From Alphaproteobacteria bacterium (GTDB lineage: Bacteria > Pseudomonadota > Alphaproteobacteria > Caulobacterales > Maricaulaceae), in the NCBI GenBank assembly GCA_024742735.1, contig JANSXV010000001.1, positions 124,001 through 188,000 on the forward strand: DNA of 64,000 nucleotides. Reading direction: 5' to 3'. The translations under genes and the position numbers were made by a program. Positions 1 through 10,758 of the stretch are shown here, piece after piece. Numbering within the stretch: position 1 is the stretch's first letter; the number at the start of each line of letters is the position of its first letter. The notes beneath the pieces were generated by a model. It did not search any database and was not told the origin of the DNA. It saw only the letters and a program-made list of their open reading frames with translations.

Positions 1-1118
1 ACTTCAACAACATGCTCACCGCCATCCGGCTCAATGTCGGCGAGCTGCTCAACCGTCACCCGGTCGGCGACCCGTCCTATTCCGATCTGCAGCAGATCAA
101 TTCCGTCGTGACCCGCCAGGCGGGGCTGGTGAAGAAGCTGCTCGCCTTCTCGCGCAAGCAGACCTTCCGCCTGACGGTGTTTGATCTGTCTGATGTGCTG
201 TCGGATTGCTCGGTCATGCTGGGCCAGATCCTGGAAGAGACGGTCAAGCTGGAGATCCGGCACGGTCGCGACCTGCCCCTGGTGCGGGCCGACCGGCACC
301 AGATCGACAACATCCTGGTCAATCTCGCCACCAATGCCCGCGACGCCATGAGGCCGAATGGCGGAACCCTGACCATCACCACTGAAGCGCTGGATGAGGC
401 CGCTGTGGCCAGGGCCGGCGCGCCTGATCCCAAGGCCGGGCGCTGGGCGGCGATCCATATTTCCGACACCGGCTGCGGCATGGATGAGGCGACGCAGGCG
501 AAGATTTTCGAGCCCTTCTTCACCACCAAATCCGCCGGGGAGGGCACGGGGCTGGGGCTCGCCACGGTCTACGGGATCGTCAAGCAGACCGGCGGCTATC
601 TGTTCGTGGAGTCTGCGCCGGGGGAGGGAACCACCTTCCACATCTACCTGCCCGAGCACATTCCAAGCGAAGAAGAAGCCGAAGAGATCAAGGCGGAGGA
701 GAAGGCGAAGTCCACCCCGGTCAAGCCGTCCGATCTCGCCGGGCATGGCCGGATCCTGCTGGTCGAGGACGAGGATGCGGTGCGCGCCTTTGCTGCGAAA
801 TCGCTGAAGCGCCGCGGCTATGAGGTGGTTGAGGCGCGCGACGGCGAGCACGCACTGGAAATCCTGGAAGACGAGCCGGAGAGTTTCGACATCCTGATCT
901 CCGACGTGGTCATGCCCGGGCTCGACGGCCCCTCGCTCCTGAAGGAGGCGCGCCAGTATCTGGGGCGGGCCCGAATCGTCTTCATGTCCGGCTATGCCGA
1001 GGAGGAGTTCTCCGACACGCTGTCGTCCGATCTCGACATCTCCTTCCTGCCCAAGCCCTTCGATATCCAGCAGCTCGCCGAGCGGGTGAAGCAGGAAATG
1101 GCGCACGTCCAGGTCTGA
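1..1118 (+). CDS. cckA: CckA-like hybrid histidine kinase, 3' part (5' end outside window)
   Basis: The reading frame is open from the first base, and the first codons read (D)FNNMLTAI. This is the end of an HDFNN-type H-box, so the phospho-accepting His lies just outside the window. A dimerisation helix follows, then a HATPase domain with an N-box (LVNLATNARDAM), a G1 box (DTGCGM), an F box (FEPFFTTK) and a G2 box (GTGLGLATV). A receiver domain covers roughly the last 120 residues, with the acidic pair in LLVEDEDA, the phospho-Asp in LISDVVMPG and the Lys in FLPKPF. This arrangement is that of CckA, which feeds phosphate through ChpT to the cell-cycle regulator CtrA. Position next to recA fits Caulobacter-type synteny. 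The sensor half is not visible, so another hybrid kinase cannot be excluded. Confidence 0.85.
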   Translation, partial: FNNMLTAIRLNVGELLNRHPVGDPSYSDLQQINSVVTRQAGLVKKLLAFSRKQTFRLTVFDLSDVLSDCSVMLGQILEETVKLEIRHGRDLPLVRADRHQIDNILVNLATNARDAMRPNGGTLTITTEALDEAAVARAGAPDPKAGRWAAIHISDTGCGMDEATQAKIFEPFFTTKSAGEGTGLGLATVYGIVKQTGGYLFVESAPGEGTTFHIYLPEHIPSEEEAEEIKAEEKAKSTPVKPSDLAGHGRILLVEDEDAVRAFAAKSLKRRGYEVVEARDGEHALEILEDEPESFDILISDVVMPGLDGPSLLKEARQYLGRARIVFMSGYAEEEFSDTLSSDLDISFLPKPFDIQQLAERVKQEMAHVQV

Positions 1119-1156
1119 GCCGCATCGTCGCCGGCGTTCCGGTCCACCGGACCAAT

Positions 1157-1171
1157 GTTCCTGTTGCGTTC
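1157..1171 (+). promoter_or_regulatory. LexA operator (SOS box) of recA
   Basis: The sequence GTTCctgttgcGTTC is an exact match to the alphaproteobacterial LexA box GTTC-N7-GTTC. It lies about 75 bp before the recA start and overlaps the -35 element of the proposed promoter, so LexA binding would block recA transcription. Confidence 0.9.
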
Positions 1172-1192
1172 GCGGAACAAAGTGGGTACAAC
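1164..1192 (+). promoter_or_regulatory. recA promoter (sigma70 type)
   Basis: TTGCGT (1164-1169) and TACAAC (1187-1192) are separated by 17 bp. The -35 hexamer sits inside the LexA box. Transcription would begin near 1199, leaving a leader of about 45 nt before recA. Assigned by eye from consensus. Confidence 0.6.
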
Positions 1193-1243
1193 TCCTTCGA
1201 TTGCTCGACTCAGGCGAGCGTGGAATAACGGGAGGACGCCCCA

Positions 1244-2332
1244 ATGGCCCAAGCAAATCTGCGTGTGGTGAAAGAGCCGGATATGGATAAACAAAAGGCG
1301 CTGGACGCCGCCCTCTCGCAAATCGACCGCGCCTTCGGCAAAGGCTCGGTGATGAAGCTGGGCGCCAAGCCGAACACGAATATTGAGGCGATCTCGACCG
1401 GCTCTCTGGGTCTGGATATCGCGCTCGGCGTCGGCGGTCTGCCCAAGGGGCGGATTGTCGAGATCTACGGTCCGGAGAGCTCGGGCAAGACCACGCTCGC
1501 CCTCCATACGGTGGCCGAATGCCAGAAGTCCGGCGGAACCGCCGCATTCGTGGACGCCGAGCATGCGCTGGATCCGATCTATGCCCGCAAGCTGGGCGTG
1601 GATGTGGGCGAGCTGCTGGTCTCCCAGCCTGACGCGGGCGAACAGGCGCTGGAGATCGCCGACACGCTCGTGCGCTCCGGCGCCATCGACGTGCTGGTGA
1701 TCGACTCCGTGGCCGCGCTGACCCCGCGCGCGGAACTGGAAGGCGAGATGGGTGATTCCCTGCCTGGCCTTCAGGCGCGCCTCATGAGCCAGGCGCTGCG
1801 CAAGCTGACCGGCTCCATCTCCAAGTCCAACTGCCTTGTGATCTTCATCAACCAGATCCGCATGAAGATCGGGGTGATGTTCGGGTCCCCGGAGACGACG
1901 ACGGGCGGCAACGCGCTGAAATTCTACTCCTCGGTCCGCCTGGACATCCGCCGCATCGGTGCGATCAAGGACCGTGACGAGGTCATCGGCAATCAGACCC
2001 GCGTGAAGGTGGTCAAGAACAAGGTCGCTCCGCCTTTCCGCGAAGTGGAGTTCGACATCCTTTACGGCGAAGGCATCTCCAAGACCGGGGAATTGCTCGA
2101 TCTCGGCGTGAAGGGCGGGATCATCGAAAAGTCCGGGTCCTGGTACTCCCATGACAGCCAGCGCATTGGTCAGGGCCGCGAGAACGCGCGCAAGTTCCTG
2201 GCCGACAATCCCGACATCGCCGACGTGATCGAGGCTCAGGTGCGCAAGAACGCCGGCCTGATCGCCGAGGAGATGCTCGCCGGTCCCGAAGCCGACGACG
2301 ACGATGAGGCTGGCGAGGAAGCCGCGGGGTAA
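1244..2332 (+). CDS. recA: RecA recombinase
   Basis: RecA forms ATP-dependent filaments on single-stranded DNA, catalyses strand exchange and triggers LexA self-cleavage. The 362 residues match the family length. Visible are the Walker A motif GPESSGKTT near residue 80, the [15 protein letters not shown] Walker B region, the L1/L2 DNA-binding segment around [17 protein letters not shown], and the usual acidic C-terminal tail ([14 protein letters not shown]). The ATG has a GGGAGGA ribosome binding site. The gene has its own LexA-controlled promoter and is monocistronic by spacing, with alaS about 145 bp downstream. Confidence 0.99.
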   Translation: MAQANLRVVKEPDMDKQKALDAALSQIDRAFGKGSVMKLGAKPNTNIEAISTGSLGLDIALGVGGLPKGRIVEIYGPESSGKTTLALHTVAECQKSGGTAAFVDAEHALDPIYARKLGVDVGELLVSQPDAGEQALEIADTLVRSGAIDVLVIDSVAALTPRAELEGEMGDSLPGLQARLMSQALRKLTGSISKSNCLVIFINQIRMKIGVMFGSPETTTGGNALKFYSSVRLDIRRIGAIKDRDEVIGNQTRVKVVKNKVAPPFREVEFDILYGEGISKTGELLDLGVKGGIIEKSGSWYSHDSQRIGQGRENARKFLADNPDIADVIEAQVRKNAGLIAEEMLAGPEADDDDEAGEEAAG

Positions 2333-2369
2333 GGCTCCCGCAGGCGCTATCGCCTCAGGATTTCTACAG

Positions 2370-2396
2370 CGGGCGCTTGGCGAAGCCGGGCGCCCG
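2370..2396 (+). terminator. Possible recA terminator hairpin
   Basis: CGGGCGC (2370-2376) pairs with GCGCCCG (2390-2396) across a 13-nt loop, about 40 bp after the recA stop. Only a weak ttcgt follows and there is no real T-tract, so termination is uncertain. Confidence 0.3.
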
Positions 2397-2477
2397 TTCG
2401 TATATGGGCGGTGAAACAGGTCTCGGCGTGCTGCGCGCCGGGGCGCAGCCATGCGCGCGAGGCGCACAGGAGACGTC

Positions 2478-5156
<2,679 letters not shown>

Positions 5157-5240
5157 TTCGCCGCAGCCCGCGCCCTGCTTCGCCGGTGGCCGGGCGCGTC
5201 AGGCCCTGTATCCTGAGCGCCTTGCGAGTCGAGGGGCGCC

Positions 5241-6980
5241 ATGGCGGCTGAGGGACATGAGGTCTGGCTGAAGGACGCGGCGGTTTTCCTGGTCGCGGCG
5301 GGTGTCGTCGTGCCGGCGTTCAAGCGCCTGCGCATGAGCGCTGTTCTGGGCTTTCTGCTCGCCGGGCTGGCGCTCGGGCCCTATGCCTTGGGCGGCCTGG
5401 CCGATCGGTGGCCGGTGCTGGAGTGGGTCACGATCTCCTCGCCTGAGGCCGCCCAGCCTTTCGCCGAGCTCGGCGTGCTGTTTCTGCTCTTCCTGCTGGG
5501 CCTTGAGCTGTCATTCCAGCGGCTCTGGGCGTTGCGCCGCGCGGTGTTCGGCGCCGGCGGCCTGCAAGCGGGATTGAGCGCCGGCGCCATCGGCGGGGCG
5601 TGTCTGCTCATCGGCCTGACTGCGCCGGCCGCCGTTGTGGTCGGTCTGGCGCTCGCCCTGTCCTCGACCGCCATCGTCATGCAGATTCTCGCCGAACAGC
5701 GCCGGTCCGCGACGCCGGTGGGGCGGGCCTCGCTCGCCGTATTGTTGATGCAGGACATTCTCGTCGCGCCGGTCCTGATCCTGGTCGGTTTTCTCGCGCG
5801 CGACGGCGGGGCCGACCTGGGCGTTCTGCTGCTGGAGGCGCTGGTCCAGGGCGCCATCGCCCTTGCTGTGATCGTGTTCATCGGTCGCGTGGTTCTCAAG
5901 CCGGCGTTCCGCCTCGTCGCGCGAGCGGGAGGGCGCGATCTGATGATGGCGATCATCCTGGCCACGGTCGTGGGCGCCTCGCTGCTGACCGCCGAAGCCG
6001 GGCTGTCTCTGGCGCTCGGCGCGTTTCTGGCGGGCATCCTGCTGGGTGAGACCGAATTCAAGCACCAGGCCGAGGTCGACCTTGAGCCGTTCAAGGGCCT
6101 TCTGCTGGGCGTGTTCTTCACCACGGTCGGGCTGTCGCTGGATCTGGGAGCGGTATGGGCGAACCTGGCGATCGTGCTGGGCGGCTTGGCGGCCCTTCTG
6201 GTGGTCAAGTTCGTGGTCGTCTTCATCGCCTGCCGCCTGTTCGCCGGCGGCTCGGTCATGGCGCTGGAGACCGCCTTGCTGCTGGCGCCGGCGGGCGAGT
6301 TCGCCTTCGTCATACTCGCCGCCGCCAATGCCGGTTCGGTGGTGTCGCCGGAGGTCGTCGCCATCGTGTCGGCCATCGCAGGACTTTCAATGCTGCTCAC
6401 GCCGTTCCTGGGGGCCGCCGGCAAGCGTCTGGCCGCCGCGCTGGAGGACCGGGGCGGCACACCGGGCGCAGACGCGGCGTTGGAAGCTTATGCCGATCTT
6501 GAAGATCATGTGATCATCGCCGGTATGGGCCGGGTGGGCCGGGCGATCGCACGGGTTCTGGAGACCGAGAAGGTCGAAATCATCGCCCTGGACCGCAACG
6601 CCGAGCGCGTGGCCCAGACCCGGCTAGACGGCTGGCGGGTCTATTACGGTGATGCGTCCCATCCCGAGATGCTGGACCGGGCCGGCGCGGACAAGGCGGC
6701 GCTGTTCGTGGTCACCGCTGATGATCCCGACAAGGCCTGCGCCATGGTCGCGGCCATGCGCAAGCGCCGGTCCGGCGCGCCGATCCTGGCCCGCGCCCGC
6801 GACGCCGAACACGCCAGGCGGCTGAAAGAGGCCGGCGCCACCCACGTGACGCCGGAAGCCATCGAGGCGGCTTTGAACATGGCCGGCAGGGCGCTGGAGG
6901 TGTTCTCCATTCCCGCCGAAGCCATTCGAGACCGTATCGAGCAGGAGCGCGACGACGAGTACGCCCGCATCGAGCGCTGA
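5241..6980 (+). CDS. KefB/KefC-type monovalent cation:proton antiporter with TrkA-N domain
   Basis: A 579-residue inner-membrane protein of the CPA2 family. The first ~400 residues are a chain of about 12 hydrophobic segments with the family signatures LGVLFLLFLLGLELS and LSSTAIVMQIL. A cytosolic Rossmann-type RCK/TrkA-N domain (~415-530) begins HVIIAGMGRVGRAIARVLE, with LDRNAERV after the dinucleotide motif and FVVTADDPDKA later. Such proteins exchange K+ or Na+ for H+ and are gated by nucleotide or glutathione ligands. The ATG has AGGGGC upstream. It follows alaS by 84 bp and is likely a separate unit. Ion preference cannot be read from sequence. Confidence 0.88.
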   Translation: MAAEGHEVWLKDAAVFLVAAGVVVPAFKRLRMSAVLGFLLAGLALGPYALGGLADRWPVLEWVTISSPEAAQPFAELGVLFLLFLLGLELSFQRLWALRRAVFGAGGLQAGLSAGAIGGACLLIGLTAPAAVVVGLALALSSTAIVMQILAEQRRSATPVGRASLAVLLMQDILVAPVLILVGFLARDGGADLGVLLLEALVQGAIALAVIVFIGRVVLKPAFRLVARAGGRDLMMAIILATVVGASLLTAEAGLSLALGAFLAGILLGETEFKHQAEVDLEPFKGLLLGVFFTTVGLSLDLGAVWANLAIVLGGLAALLVVKFVVVFIACRLFAGGSVMALETALLLAPAGEFAFVILAAANAGSVVSPEVVAIVSAIAGLSMLLTPFLGAAGKRLAAALEDRGGTPGADAALEAYADLEDHVIIAGMGRVGRAIARVLETEKVEIIALDRNAERVAQTRLDGWRVYYGDASHPEMLDRAGADKAALFVVTADDPDKACAMVAAMRKRRSGAPILARARDAEHARRLKEAGATHVTPEAIEAALNMAGRALEVFSIPAEAIRDRIEQERDDEYARIER

Positions 6981-7119
6981 TCGCCGCAATTATCCGCTTG
7001 CATTTTCCGTAATTGGAGCATCATAGGCGCTGGAGCGTCGTACTCTGCGGACTCACTGGCCAAGGCCTGTCCGCTGATCCTTTCGCACCCGTCGACGCGG
7101 GTACGCCGGGCGTTTCATC

Positions 7120-7542
7120 ATGCTGCTCATCGACACCTATGTCGGTCCCAGCCCCATTGAGGGCGTGGGCGTTTTCGCGGCCGAGCCGATCAAGGCCGGT
7201 CAGATCATCTACCGTTTCGAGCCGGACTTCGACCGGCTGATCGCGCTGTCCGACGCCGACCGGCTGCCCGAGCCGATCCGGCGCTTCATCGACCGCTATA
7301 CCTATCCCCATCCGGGCGAAGCCGGCGTGGTGGTGCTGGACGCCGACAACGGCCGGCACATGAACCACAGCGAGACGCCCAACACCGATTTTCGCGACGC
7401 GATTGTCGGGCGGGCCATCCGCGACATCGCGCCGGGTGAAGAGATCACCTGCAATTACGCGGAGTTCGAGCCGGGCTTCGTGATGCTCGCCTCCATGGTG
7501 GCGGCCCATCGCCCGGCCGGTCTGGCCCTGCACGCAGAATGA
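7120..7542 (+). CDS. SET domain-containing protein (putative protein lysine methyltransferase)
   Basis: The 140-residue protein is almost entirely a small SET domain. It begins with GPSPIEGVGVFAAEPIKAGQ, then has the S-adenosylmethionine-binding NHS motif in GRHMNHSETPN and the closing GEEITCNYAEF with the conserved Tyr. There is no post-SET cysteine cluster. Stand-alone bacterial SET proteins of this size are common, but substrates are mostly unknown. The stop is 44 bp before the deacetylase-family gene on the same strand, so co-transcription is likely. No strong ribosome binding site is seen. Methyltransferase activity is inferred from the motifs. Confidence 0.85.
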   Translation: MLLIDTYVGPSPIEGVGVFAAEPIKAGQIIYRFEPDFDRLIALSDADRLPEPIRRFIDRYTYPHPGEAGVVVLDADNGRHMNHSETPNTDFRDAIVGRAIRDIAPGEEITCNYAEFEPGFVMLASMVAAHRPAGLALHAE

Positions 7543-7586
7543 TCCCGGCTGGCCGGACAGGAAGACGCGGGCTACATGCATGGTCC

Positions 7587-8510
7587 ATGAAAACCTTCGT
7601 CTACGCCTGTCCTGACAGCTTTGATCATCACCCGCCCGTGGGGCATCCCGAGCATGCCGGGCGGCTGCGCGCCGTGCTGGATGCGGCGCAGGCATGGGGC
7701 GGAGAGGTCGTTCCGTGGCGCGCCCATGCGCCGCGTGCGGCGCTGGAGCGGGTGCATCGGGTCGACCATGTCGACCGGGTCTTCACCGCCGCGCCGCCGG
7801 CGGGGGAAATCAGCCTGGACGCCGACACCTGGATGAGCCCGGGCTCGCTGGACGCGGCGCTGGCTGCGGCCGGCGCCGGGATCGCCGCAGTCGATGCGGT
7901 GCTGGACGGCGAAGCCGAAGCGGCGTTCGTGGCGGCCCGCCCGCCGGGCCACCATGCCGAGCCGGACCGGGCCATGGGGTTCTGCCTATTCAACACGGTG
8001 GCGATTGCGGCCATGCACGGGCTGGAGGCGCGGGGCCTGTCGAGTGCGGCGGTCGTGGATATTGATGTCCACCATGGCAATGGAAGCCAGGCCTTCGCCG
8101 AGACTGAGCCGCGCCTGACCTTCGCCTCGATCCACCAGGGCTGGATCTATCCCGGCACCGGCGCGGCCCACGAGACAGGCGCTCACGGCAATATCATCAA
8201 CCTGCCCATGGCGGCGGGAACGCGGGGAGAGGAGTGGCTGGACGCCATCAAGACCGTCATCCTGCCGCGCCTTGAGCAGGCGAAACCGGACATCCTGCTG
8301 GTGTCGGCCGGGTTTGACGCCCATGAGGCCGATCCGCTGGCCGGACTTGGCTTGAACGAGCGCGATTACGCCGCCGCCGGGGCCTTGCTGGCCAATGCTG
8401 CACAGAAGTGGAGCGGATCCCGGCTTGTATGCGTGCTGGAGGGCGGGTACGACTGCCCCGCCCTGGAGCGGTCCGTGCGCGCCTTCCTGGGTGCGCTGTC
8501 TAAGGCCTGA
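7587..8510 (+). CDS. Histone deacetylase family protein (class II / AcuC-like amidohydrolase)
   Basis: A 307-residue zinc-dependent deacetylase-fold enzyme. The start is placed at MKTFVYACPDSFDHH, because upstream codons in the ORF look non-coding. The hallmark features are present: RPPGHHAEPDRAMGFC (catalytic His pair), VVDIDVHHGNGSQ and SAGFDAHEADPL (zinc-binding Asp-His-Asp), and LEGGYD (oxyanion/tunnel region). Bacterial members remove acetyl groups from lysines, polyamines or other small amines; which one applies here cannot be told. It sits between a SET protein and a histidine phosphatase, with gaps of about 44 bp on each side, suggesting one transcript. Confidence 0.92.
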   Translation: MKTFVYACPDSFDHHPPVGHPEHAGRLRAVLDAAQAWGGEVVPWRAHAPRAALERVHRVDHVDRVFTAAPPAGEISLDADTWMSPGSLDAALAAAGAGIAAVDAVLDGEAEAAFVAARPPGHHAEPDRAMGFCLFNTVAIAAMHGLEARGLSSAAVVDIDVHHGNGSQAFAETEPRLTFASIHQGWIYPGTGAAHETGAHGNIINLPMAAGTRGEEWLDAIKTVILPRLEQAKPDILLVSAGFDAHEADPLAGLGLNERDYAAAGALLANAAQKWSGSRLVCVLEGGYDCPALERSVRAFLGALSKA

Positions 8511-8553
8511 AGGGGAGGGGCCGGCCGCGCCTGCCTGCTCCCCGCCGGTGACC

Positions 8554-9147
8554 ATGAACCGATCCGCCGACCCTTCCGCGAACCCGCGCATCATCATCGC
8601 GCGCCACGGGGAGCCCGACGCCGACCGGCGCGAGCGCCTGGACTGGCGCGGCTATGAGCGCTGGTGGGCCGGCTATGACGAGGCGGGCCTGCGCGCCGGT
8701 CAGACCCCGCCGCCCAGCCTCGTCGAGGCGGCCGCGGATGCGCACCTCATCTACGCCTCGACCCTGCCGCGCGCCATGGAGACGGCCAAGGCGGCGGCGC
8801 CGGGGCGTGAGGTGGTGTTTGATTCGATCTTCGTCGAGGCGCCGTTGCCGCCTCCGCAGATCTTGGGCCGCTTCACCGCGCGCACCTGGGGCGTGTTCGC
8901 CCGCTGCTCCTGGTGGCTGGGTCATTCACGCGGCCGTGAGTCGCGCGGACAGGCCGAGCGCAGGGCCGAGCAGGCGGCCGATCAGCTGATCGAAGCCTCA
9001 CGGCAGGGCACGGTCGCCCTGTTCGCCCATGGCTGGTTCAATCGCATGCTGCGCCCGGCCCTGGCGCGGCGCGGCTGGCGCTGTGCGCGCGACGGCGGAG
9101 ACTGGTACTGGTCCTGGCGCGCCTATACGCTGAAAAAGCCGCGCTGA
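8554..9147 (+). CDS. Histidine phosphatase family protein
   Basis: A 197-residue member of the phosphoglycerate mutase/SixA-like superfamily. The ATG at 8554 is chosen because the family sequence IIIARHGEPDADR begins right after it, while the longer ORF start overlaps the deacetylase gene. The phospho-accepting His is in ARHGEP, and the second catalytic His is in ALFAHGWFNRML near the C-terminus. STLPRAMETAKAA in between is the family's usual middle motif. The substrate is unknown. It is the last gene of the SET/deacetylase/phosphatase group, ahead of xseB. Confidence 0.85.
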   Translation: MNRSADPSANPRIIIARHGEPDADRRERLDWRGYERWWAGYDEAGLRAGQTPPPSLVEAAADAHLIYASTLPRAMETAKAAAPGREVVFDSIFVEAPLPPPQILGRFTARTWGVFARCSWWLGHSRGRESRGQAERRAEQAADQLIEASRQGTVALFAHGWFNRMLRPALARRGWRCARDGGDWYWSWRAYTLKKPR

Positions 9148-9220
9148 AGCGACGCGCCCGGCTTGATCGCCTGCGCGGTCCGGGGTTGTCTGGACCTGTG
9201 GCGTCAAGATGGAGACCGGC

Positions 9221-9466
9221 ATGGCCGACGCGGCGAGCGATATCCAGTCCTTAAGCTTTGAAGCGGCGCTCGCAGAGCTGGAGCGCATCGTGGAACAGCT
9301 GGAACGTGGTGAGGTCGAGCTGGAGAAATCCATCGGTCTTTATGAGCGCGGCGCGGCCCTGAAAGCCCATTGCGAGGCCCGTTTGAAGGAGGCCCAGCTC
9401 AAAGTCGACAAGCTGGTGGTCGGGGGCGACGGCTCGGTCAGCGCCGAACCGGCGGATATGGACTGA
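9221..9466 (+). CDS. xseB: Exodeoxyribonuclease VII small subunit
   Basis: XseB subunits wrap around XseA to form ExoVII, which degrades single-stranded DNA. The 81-residue product carries the diagnostic LSFEAALAELERIVEQLERG, then the long helix EVELEKSIGLYERGAALKAHC and a charged tail. The ORF track begins at 9209, but the ATG at 9221 has GGAG about nine bases upstream and the first ATG has none. It heads the isoprenoid cluster, the usual bacterial position for xseB before ispA. Confidence 0.95.
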   Translation: MADAASDIQSLSFEAALAELERIVEQLERGEVELEKSIGLYERGAALKAHCEARLKEAQLKVDKLVVGGDGSVSAEPADMD

Positions 9467-9469
9467 ACC

Positions 9470-9823
9470 ATGGGCGAGGCTCTGCGCGATACGATCGACC
9501 CGGCGGACTTCTTCCAAGCCGATCTGCGCGTGGGCCGCATTATCGCCGCCCATCCCTTTCCCGAGGCGCGCAAGCCGGCTTACAGGCTGGAGATCGATTT
9601 TGGGGAGCCAGTCGGCGTAAAGAAGAGCTCGGCGCAGATCACGGAGCATTATTCGCTGGAGGCGCTTCCCGGCCGCCTCGTGGTCGCGGTGGTGAACTTT
9701 CCGCCGCGCCAGATCGGGCCGGTCCGCTCTGAAGTGCTGGTTCTGGGAACCCACGATGAGACCGGAGCGGTCGTGCTGCTGGACCCGGGCCAGGACGCGC
9801 CGCTCGGCGCGCAGGTGAGCTGA
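9470..9823 (+). CDS. csaA: CsaA-like tRNA-binding domain protein
   Basis: A 117-residue stand-alone OB-fold tRNA-binding domain of the EMAPII/CsaA type. The family pattern is clear: DFFQADLRVGRIIAA at the N-terminus, ARKPAYRLEIDFG, KKSSAQITEHY in the middle and NFPPRQIGPVRSEVLVLG near the end. CsaA in Bacillus is described as a dimeric secretion-related chaperone, and related proteins bind tRNA. It begins three bases after xseB and ends two bases before ispA, so it is firmly inside this operon, though it has no obvious link to isoprenoid synthesis. Confidence 0.88.
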   Translation: MGEALRDTIDPADFFQADLRVGRIIAAHPFPEARKPAYRLEIDFGEPVGVKKSSAQITEHYSLEALPGRLVVAVVNFPPRQIGPVRSEVLVLGTHDETGAVVLLDPGQDAPLGAQVS

Positions 9824-9825
9824 CC

Positions 9826-10719
9826 ATGGCCGACTTTCAGTCCCGGCTGACCGAATGCGCGGATCGGGTGACCGTGGCGCTCGACGCGCTATTGCCGCGT
9901 GCGGATGGTCCGGAAAAGCCGCTCATATCCGCCATGCGGTACGCCGCGCTGGGACCTGGCAAGCGCATGCGGCCGTTTCTGACGATCGAGTGCGGCCGGA
10001 TGATGGGCGCGGACGAGCGCGGTCTGCTGCGCGCGGCCTGCGCAGTGGAGTGCATTCACGCCTACTCCCTGATCCATGACGATCTACCTTGCATGGACGA
10101 TGATGATCTGCGCCGGGGCCGTCCGACTGTGCACAAGGCCTATGACGAAGCCACAGCCGTGCTGGCCGGTGATGCGCTGCAGGCCCAGGCCTATGAGATC
10201 CTTGCTGATCCCGAGACGAGCCCTGACGCCGGCGCCCGCGCCGAGCTGGTGCGCCGCCTGGCTCTGGCGTCCGGCGCGCGGGGCATGGTGGGCGGGCAGA
10301 TGCTCGACATGGCGATCGAGGCCGGATCGCAGGACGTCGAGATCGCCCTCATAACCCGCTGCCAGCGGCTGAAGACCGGCGCGCTGATCGCCTTCAGCAC
10401 CGAGGCGGGCGCAATCCTGGCGGATGCCGGCAAGGACGAATGGATCGCACTTGAGGGCTTCGCGCATGATCTGGGCGTCTGCTATCAGATCGTGGATGAC
10501 CTTCTGGACGCAGAAGGCGACGAGAGCCTGACCGGCAAACGCACTCACAAGGACGCCGAGCAGGGAAAGGCCAACTTCGTCACTGTTCTGGGAATAGAGG
10601 GCGCGCGTGACCGCGCCGCCCGCCTGGCCGATCAGGCCAAGGACCATCTGGCTTTGTTTGGAGACAAAGCGTCAAGTTTGCGTGACACTGTGGATTATGT
10701 CTTAGATAGACAGTCCTGA
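9826..10719 (+). CDS. ispA: Polyprenyl (farnesyl) diphosphate synthase
   Basis: This enzyme condenses DMAPP or GPP with IPP to make farnesyl diphosphate in the cytosol. The 297 residues contain both Asp-rich motifs: the first in SLIHDDLPCMDDDDLRRGRPT, with the two-residue insertion typical of bacterial FPP synthases, and the second in YQIVDDLLDAEGD. GPGKRMRPFLT supplies the diphosphate-binding Lys/Arg. It lies between xseB/csaA and dxs, as in many Proteobacteria. Farnesyl rather than geranylgeranyl product is inferred from family resemblance and gene context. Confidence 0.94.
   Translation: MADFQSRLTECADRVTVALDALLPRADGPEKPLISAMRYAALGPGKRMRPFLTIECGRMMGADERGLLRAACAVECIHAYSLIHDDLPCMDDDDLRRGRPTVHKAYDEATAVLAGDALQAQAYEILADPETSPDAGARAELVRRLALASGARGMVGGQMLDMAIEAGSQDVEIALITRCQRLKTGALIAFSTEAGAILADAGKDEWIALEGFAHDLGVCYQIVDDLLDAEGDESLTGKRTHKDAEQGKANFVTVLGIEGARDRAARLADQAKDHLALFGDKASSLRDTVDYVLDRQS
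10678..10707 (+). promoter_or_regulatory. Possible internal promoter for dxs
   Basis: TTGCGT (10678-10683) and TTAGAT (10702-10707) are separated by 18 bp and overlap the 3' end of ispA. The gap to the dxs start is 51 bp. Consensus match only. Confidence 0.35.
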
Positions 10720-10758
10720 TGTCACGCTGGCGTCACTGGAATTTTCTGCGGAGCCCCC

